Below, in pieces: positions 57,791 through 64,000 of a stretch of DNA of 64,000 nucleotides. The DNA comes from Cricetomys ansorgei (taxonomy: Eukaryota; Chordata; Mammalia; Rodentia; Nesomyidae), in assembly GCA_026225945.1 (NCBI GenBank), contig JAMJFZ010003624.1:9446001-9510000 (forward strand). Direction: 5' to 3'. The notes under the pieces are model-generated. The model did no database searches and was not told the origin of the DNA. It was given only the letters and a program-made list of their open reading frames with translations. The position numbers were made by a program, and so were the translations under genes. Positions within the stretch are counted from its first letter, which is position 1. Each line of letters begins with the position of its first letter.

Positions 57791-58503
57791 TCAGAGAAAG
57801 TTAAGTTCAGTCTCGGAGGCTGAAGCCCTCTAGGTCCAGGCTTACATCTTGAAGATTGTATTTCACTCTTCCTTGAACCCCCATGAATAAAAATATTTTT
57901 ACATTCAGCTATAGTAGATGTTGATCATCAAACATTTGCTCCCTGGAAAGTAGTCATAACCCAGGAGTAGCTCGGGTTTGGGTTTTATTTGTCTTTGCCC
58001 TTCAGGGGAGTCCGGCAGCTTTCTGTCTCTATAACGAAGAACCCAAGATAAACAATGTAAAGAGAAGAAGCATTTTATTTACACTCCCTGTTTTTGAGGT
58101 TTCTGTGGCTCCCTGGCTTTGGGCTGCTGCTGAACACATGATAGAGTAAGCCTGTTCACCTCGTGGTGACCAGGAAGCAAGCATGGGGAAGGTCCTGGAT
58201 CCCAATACCCCTGCAGAGGCACGGCACTCAGTCTCCCACCTCCTGAAAGGTTCACTACCTTCACGATCTCACAGGCTAAGACCAAGCCTTCAGCATATGT
58301 CTCTTTATAACCCTTTCTGCTCTACACAGACTCTTCCTGAACTGCACCCAGGCCCCTCGGTTTGTCTCAGGGAGCTCTTTTACCTTCTCTGTCAGTAATT
58401 TGTTTCTACCCAGAAACCTGGGGTCCCAGGAAGACAATAACTCTCTTTGGTGCTACTAGTTAATATCTTTTGTGGAATGTTCTTATTTTTAAAAGGGATA
58501 CAT

Positions 58504-58695
58504 TGGGCTGGAGAGATGGCTCAGTGGTTAAAAGCACTGGCTGCTCTTCCAGAGGACTTGGGTTCCATTCCCAGCACCCACATTGTAGCTCACAACTGTC
58601 TGTAACTCCACTTACAGGGGCTCTGACTCCCTCATACAGATATACATGAGGGCCAAACACAAATGTACATAAAATAAAAATATTTTTTAAAAGGT
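58504..58695 (+). repeat. B3-type SINE
   Basis: GGGCTGGAGAGATGGCTCAG head, GGGTTCCATTCCCAGCACCC box B, and ACATAAAATAAAAATATTT tail. Confidence 0.95.
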
Positions 58696-59425
58696 TACAA
58701 GGAGAAGCATACAGCCTAGACAAGTATTTTGTTGTATCTGTGTGATGCTGATGAGCTTGAGAGAGGTTTTCCCCAAAACGCTACCCATCTTAAATTCTTT
58801 TCACCCTGAAAAACTTAGTTTGATTCTGAATCCATTAGGATTCAAACCTCTATTAGGATTTTCTACATCACAGAGTATTGTCAGAAAGCCTACTTTGCGG
58901 GTGGACAGCTTCTGCCCCCTAGAAACAGGTCCTGGGCAGCTGCCACGGCTGAGGCGAGCCTCTTACTCAACGATGGGTCATGAATAAACAGACCTTACCC
59001 CAGGGTGGGAGTGCAAGCGAATTCGATTAGCATTCACACCCTGGGGCCACAGGGAGTGAGGGCGATTAAAGTCTGCCTTAAGCCCACTAAAGCCCCAAAT
59101 CCACAGCTTAAGCTAATTCTCTCATTCACTCCCCAAAGGCATTTTCCAGGCCAGAGCCTAAAAGCCAGCAGCAGAGGTACCCTGTCGCCTCTCACAGTTT
59201 CCCAAGTTGCTAGCATATGGAACCAGAGAGTCTTTTCTGCTCAGTGGGGTAGTTTTTTTTCTGGATGCTTTAGCATGTGGATTTACTCATCACCCCCTTA
59301 ATTTTCTAGAGGTCCCCAAATCATGCCTTAGAAACGATATGGACTCTTCCATATACGTCTTCCTTGCACAGTTCTTCCTCGCTCCCTGTGAGGAAGCAGC
59401 TATGGTAAGGAGAGGAGCATGTATC
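58696..59425. other. Gene-free unique sequence
   Basis: Frames at 58742-59452 show no recognisable domains or splice context. Confidence 0.4.
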
Positions 59426-59429
59426 AGGT

Positions 59430-59870
59430 GGGACACGGTTAAGCTGTTGTAATGGAGATCCCAAAGCCGGGTGGCTTAAGACAGATGGAATTTTGTCTCT
59501 CTCTCACATAACAGTCCGTGCAAAAAGCAGTCCAGAATTGCTCAGAGGGAAGCTGACTCCGGCTGGGAGCCCAACCTTCTTACTAATGCTCCGCCTTCTG
59601 AACCTCTTGCCTTGTGGCCTAAGGTGACTGCTGGTCTAGCTCCTAACGTCACCTCAGCATCTGGGGCAGCTGGAAAGGTTGATGGAAAAGGTTGCTGAAA
59701 AAGGATACTTGTTCATTTCAGTTATGGGGATGTGTCAAAAGTACTTCATTTTCTCTCACATGACATTGGTCAGAATTGAGTCACATGGTCTTATCCAACT
59801 CAAAAGAGACTGGGAACTGTTGTCTCTACTTGAACTGGTTAAAATATGAGATCATGCTCTCCAGCTCTGG
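59430..59870. repeat. Possible ancient DNA-transposon relic
   Basis: GTTAAGCTGTTGTAATGGAG, then GGTGGCTTAAGACAGATGGA and TCTCACATAACAGTCC resemble an old mammalian repeat of hAT/MER type. The family is not certain. Confidence 0.35.
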
Positions 59871-61260
59871 GGCACGTGACCCTTACTGATGACCTGATTC
59901 CCTCCTTACACTTCCTCAGTAGTTATACTGAAAGATGGGTGTATGGTGAGGGGCCAAAAAGGGTTGGCAGAAAATGGGTGTGGGCCAGTTATGAGCAGTG
60001 ATGGTTGTCCTTAGCTGCTAAGGTTTGATAGGACTGAGAGCTACATAGATTAGCAAAGCAGGCAGGCTTGTGTGTAGGTCAGTCACCTGTTCTGAATGTG
60101 GGCCACACCCAGAGGTGCTAGAGGCCCAGATAGAAAAATTGGAAGAAGGGGGTGACCTTTGAGCACAGGCATCTCTCTGGCCCTGGCTACGGAGAGGTGG
60201 GGAGAGAGAGAGACATAAGCCTTTGCTCCACGGTACTCTTCCCTCCTTGGTGTCTGCTCACCATGTCAGACACACAGTCCGAACGATCACCCAACTCTGG
60301 TGGGAACCTCTGAACCCAGGACCCCAAACAAAACCTTACCTCCCTATGCATTGTTCTCTGGAGTATTTGTCCTCACACTGGGAAGTCTGTCTAACATGAG
60401 AAGGCCAACCAAGAGAAAAACGACAGCTGCTTCAACAACATGGGAGCAGTGGTTAGCGTCTGTAAGACGTGGACTGTGTTTGAGAGAACGGGGTCATTAA
60501 AGCTGCTCCTTACAGCTCTGTTTATCCACATACATTTGGATATAAAGTTTTGTCTATGGGTTCGTGCGGTGGGTACTTGGCCCCCAGCTGGTACAACCAT
60601 GTTGGGAGGCTCTGGAAACCTTAGAAGGCGGGTCCTAGCTGGAAAAAGTAGGTTATTGAGTCTTTAGGGGCATTTTGCATCTGACTCTCTCTCTCTCCTT
60701 CCCTCCCTCTCTGTCTCCCTCTCCCTTTCCTCTCCCTTCCCCCCTCCCTCCTGTCCTTCTATCTGCCTTGAGGTGAGAATCATCCCAGCTTACATCATCA
60801 TGATGCCATCCAAGCTCCTGGGTCCAAACAACCGCAGACGAAACCCTGACAACCCAGGAATCAAAACGAGCTCCTCCCTTACGTTGTTCAGATAACCTAT
60901 CTTAGTCATGGCTATGAAAAGTAACTAATGTGGGGATTCATTCATTCATTCATTCATTCACTCATTCACTTTATTCACTCACGTATCCATTTACCAAATT
61001 GCTATCGGACGCTGGCTACGAGACAAGCACAGGGGCTGAGCCTGTAGATATGATATTATGATCATACCTGCACAGCTGGTGAAGACAGGCAGTAGAGAAA
61101 TAAACATGACTATGGTATGTGTAAGATGATCGCTCAGAGAGAACTAACCTAGTCCAGGGTCCTGGGACGTGATGCCGTCACTAAGACAAGAATGATATAT
61201 AAGAGATAGCCATCCCATTCAGACTAGATGGAGCAGAAAGAGACAGGGTCTCTCTACAGA
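59871..61260. other. Gene-free sequence with pyrimidine tract and (ATTC)n
   Basis: C/T-rich tract at 60688-60752 and ATTC repeats at 60938-60970. 60980-61140 resembles an old MIR/L2-era repeat. Frames at 60300-60667 are unremarkable. Confidence 0.4.
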
Positions 61261-61261
61261 A

Positions 61262-61408
61262 ATTCTCTCTGCCATGCATGATGGTTCACGCCTATAATCT
61301 TAGCATACAGAAGGCTGAGGCAGGGGGATTGACATTAACTCATTCTGTAGCCCAGTTTGGCTACAGAAACCCTGTCTCAAAACAAACAAATAAATAAGCA
61401 GAACAAAA
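61262..61408 (+). repeat. Divergent B1 SINE
   Basis: GCATGATGGTTCACGCCTAT, AGAAGGCTGAGGCAGGGGGA, CCTGTCTCAAAACAAACAAA. Confidence 0.85.
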
Positions 61409-62045
61409 TAAAAGAATTATCCTCAAGTCCAGTTTTCTCCAGGGCTGTATGTCAGCCTGGGTCACCCTGGGCCATGAAGTCCAGAGCCCTGAATTTAGTT
61501 CACGATGCCCCTTTAAAGGAAAATAAAATAAAATAAAATAACATTTTCAAATTCACTTCAATTTAATCCCATAAACATTTGTGGATTAAGGGCCACATTC
61601 CCAAGCCAGAGATACAGCCCATGGTACTATTTGACAGAGAACAGTAACAACAGGCAAAGCTGTTAAATTTAACAAATGCTCTCTGTGAGACTGAGCTAGA
61701 AGGCAGAGGATTTCATCAGAGAAAGCCGGGCTGAGGGGTGAAGCAAGTAGAGTCCATGTAAAGAGAGCCATGCAAGTAAGTAAGGATTAGGAGACAGTGT
61801 GTGTTAGATGAGCATTCGAGGGCCACCACACAGCAAGAGCGAACAGGACAGAAGCCCAAATGTGAGAAAAACAGGACCACTGTGGTAGGTCTTTAATATC
61901 AGGGACTCTCTATCTTGTGCCTGCTGGAGTGCCCCCAGGTTAGGTGCGTGGTATCCAGGAGGGCTGGCCACCACCATGCCACATCCCAGCAGCAGGAAGG
62001 GAAAGGAAACAGTGGAGATTATCTATTTCCTTCAAAAGCACAACC
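61409..62045. other. Gene-free sequence
   Basis: (AAAAT)n at 61519-61542; the rest is unique with no supported gene. Confidence 0.4.
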
Positions 62046-62185
62046 CAAGACGGGAGGCTGAGGCAGGAGGATCAGGAGTTCAAGGACAGCCTCAGCTTAC
62101 ACAGAGAGTTTGAAGCCATCCTGGGCTACATGAAACCTTGTCTGAAAACTAAGTAAATAAATAAACAAGCAAACAAGCAAATAAA
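62046..62185 (+). repeat. B1-related SINE, 5'-truncated
   Basis: GGGAGGCTGAGGCAGGAGGA, then CCATCCTGGGCTACATGAAA and an AAATAAATAAACAAGC tail. Confidence 0.8.
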
Positions 62186-63094
62186 AGCAACCAGGAAGTG
62201 TGCACTTCACTTCTGCTCAGAATCATTGACCAGAACTTCATACAATGATCATCGGGGTACCAGGGAGGTTGGGAAACTTAGTCCTTGAGAGCCATTCTAT
62301 AAGACAGCCTTCTATCACTAGTAGATGGGGACAGATGTCAGCTCCCCCTGTTCTTACTCAGGACCCCCGAGGTTGGCACTTGAGAGCAAGTCTTCAGGAG
62401 TGTGTGCAGAGGTGGGGAATTGGCAGCCTCTGAATCTTCTGGTCTATTCACTTCAGTTTCTGTGGGTGCTCAGTTGCCCCTGTCTCTTTAGATGTTCTGG
62501 CTGAAGCAAGGTCAAATCTTCCCTGGCTTTTCCCTTAGCCAAGACAGATGGAGCTCTTTCAGGGCTCACTGTATGGAGATGTGAAGGAGCATAGAAGGTC
62601 AACACAGAAAAAGTAAGACACTCTTGACTGTCCCAGGTAGCTCACGGCATCTGTCTCTCAACTCTTCTTCGCTCTTGTCTGGAAGGACTGGTCAAGCTTC
62701 TTGGGCACCTTGGCTGCAGCCCACATTCCCTGGTGGCTGGCTTGCCTCTGCGCGAAGGACACTTGTTCCTTGCTCTCAAGGAACCTGCTGAAGTATTGCC
62801 CTCATCCCTGGTAAAGAAACAGTCCTGTCTGATACTTGGGCTGTAGATGGCTATGTTCAGACTTTCTCTAGCTGCAACCTGCTCAGAATCTTCTTCCGGT
62901 GTCCTGGGACTCTCCCGCATCTGTCCATCTGCAGGTCCACAGACATAAAGGACAGCGTTTGGGAGATGCGGGTAGAGCTTGGACAAATGAACGAGGGGGA
63001 CCATATGTGCATGAAGAGGGCCCCTTATTGTGCTCGATGCTCCTGATCAACAGGAACAGGAAGTCTGGAGCTGGGGACCAGGTCTCACAAACTA
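62186..63094. other. Gene-free unique sequence
   Basis: The 120-codon minus frame at 62642-63004 has no recognised domain. No named repeat. Confidence 0.4.
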
Positions 63095-63146
63095 AGGAAT
63101 TTGACTTTGAACTTCGAGATAGGAATTTGACTTTGAACTTCGAGAT
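63095..63146 (+). repeat. Perfect 26-bp tandem duplication
   Basis: The unit beginning AGGAATTTGACTTTGAACTT occurs at 63095-63120 and again without change at 63121-63146. Confidence 0.95.
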
Positions 63147-63159
63147 TGTTTAAAGGATA

Positions 63160-63262
63160 GATTGGTGCTGGTCGTGCTTGTAATCCCAGCATTTGGAGGC
63201 TGAGGTAGGGGGACTGTTGAGGTCCATTTGGGCTACACTGTGAGACTGTTCAAACAAGGAAA
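63160..63262 (+). repeat. Divergent B1/ID-type SINE
   Basis: GCTGGTCGTGCTTGTAATCC, then CATTTGGAGGCTGAGGTAGG. Confidence 0.75.
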
Positions 63263-63344
63263 AACGTGACTGGATGAGAGAAGGCAGGAAGGAAAGAAAA
63301 CTATACTTGCCAGTTTATTACCCTGGTTTACAATATTTAGACCT

Positions 63345-63462
63345 ATAAGCTATAACCTCAGCTCTTGGAGGATGGTGTGCAGCAGGCTCAGGAATTCAAG
63401 ATCATCCGTGGCTACACAGTGAGTTGAGGTCGGCAGGGGTTACAGGAGACGCTGTCTCAAAA
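63345..63462 (+). repeat. Divergent B1-type SINE
   Basis: ATAACCTCAGCTCTTGGAGG, then ATTCAAGATCATCCGTGGCT, ending CGCTGTCTCAAAAT. Confidence 0.65.
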
Positions 63463-63832
63463 TACGATCCGGACGCAAAGTATTGAGACATTTATTTGCA
63501 CTCCGGCTCCACCTCTGCGCACTGGCGTTTGGGATGGGTAGGCTTGGCTGTGTGACTACTTGTTTTGTGACACACCACGCGGTGTGCCAGCCTCCTCTGC
63601 AGCCCTCGCTTAGCATTTCCAACATGTAACCAATCGGATGGTGAAGGAAAAGCCGGGCCCCTCTGTGGAAGGCCAGCACAGACCCAGATGCAGGCACAGA
63701 CACAGACACAGGGAACACACAGGCAGGCATACAGGCATGAGCACACGCACATGCACAAACACGTGCACATGCACATGTATTTTCTCTCTTCCTTGGACTT
63801 GTGTTTCTCTACCCACCAGGGACCACTTTTCC

Positions 63833-63914
63833 CCTTCCTTCCTTCCTTCCTTCCCTCATTCCTCCCTCCCTCCCTCCCTCCCTCCCTCCCTCCCTCCCTC
63901 CCTCCCTCCCTCCT

Positions 63915-63981
<67 letters not shown>

Positions 63982-64000
63982 CTCTCTTTCTTTCTCTCTC
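63833..64000. repeat. (CTTC)n-(CCCT)n-(CTTT)n microsatellite at window edge
   Basis: A pure pyrimidine strand with three tetranucleotide phases in succession, continuing past the window end. Confidence 0.97.

Noticed and set aside
62642..63004. 120-codon minus-strand frame
   Set aside because: No recognised family, no promoter or splice signals, and it lies in ordinary flank DNA.
1..64000. CRISPR arrays, phage, operons or other prokaryotic systems
   Set aside because: The DNA is clearly rodent nuclear genome, and all regular repeats are microsatellites or SINEs.

Overview
This window is muroid-rodent nuclear DNA. The evidence is the dense mix of B1, B2/B3-type, B4 and ID-type SINEs, the URR1-like rodent DNA transposons, and long (CA)n, (GA)n and (GGAA)n microsatellites. 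Several B1 copies share a terminal-segment variant that differs from the house-mouse consensus as I remember it, so the species may be a rodent other than Mus. I cannot name the species.

I can support one protein-coding gene: the homeobox gene Otp (orthopedia), on the minus strand, complete in three coding exons (49411-49375, 48123-47714, 42142-41612). The exons join with correct splice phases to give a 325-residue protein with a paired-class homeodomain (residues 104-163), an 8-alanine tract and a C-terminal OAR/aristaless motif. The likely 3' UTR runs to polyadenylation signals at 40225-40220 or 40137-40132. The promoter lies in the 49.45-50.1 kb region, with an inverted CCAAT box and TATA-like sequence.

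Layout: 1-36.4 kb is gene-free flank on the 3' side of Otp, filled with SINEs, MIR/L2/L1 relics, URR1-like elements and microsatellites, with a few unique AT-rich islands (about 6.0-6.5, 12.2-13.1 and 16.7-17.5 kb) that look like conserved non-coding DNA. 36.9-38.6 kb is another such island. 39.1-56.9 kb holds Otp and its close flanks. I see no SINE in that 17.8 kb, which is the usual signature of a developmental-regulator locus. It contains a series of CpG islands (39.5-40.1, 41.0-42.4, 47.6-48.3, 49.6-50.1, 55.9-56.4 kb) and AT-rich blocks full of homeodomain-type TAAT sites, read here as candidate enhancers. 56.9-64 kb returns to SINE-rich, gene-free DNA ending in a long (CTTT)n/(CCCT)n tract.

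There is no prokaryotic, phage, CRISPR or other defence system here. The interesting material is regulatory: the transposon-free zone, candidate enhancers with palindromic NKX2-like, octamer and PAR-bZIP-like sites, a CpG island with a ZNF143-like motif downstream of Otp, and an unusually weak splice donor inside the homeobox.
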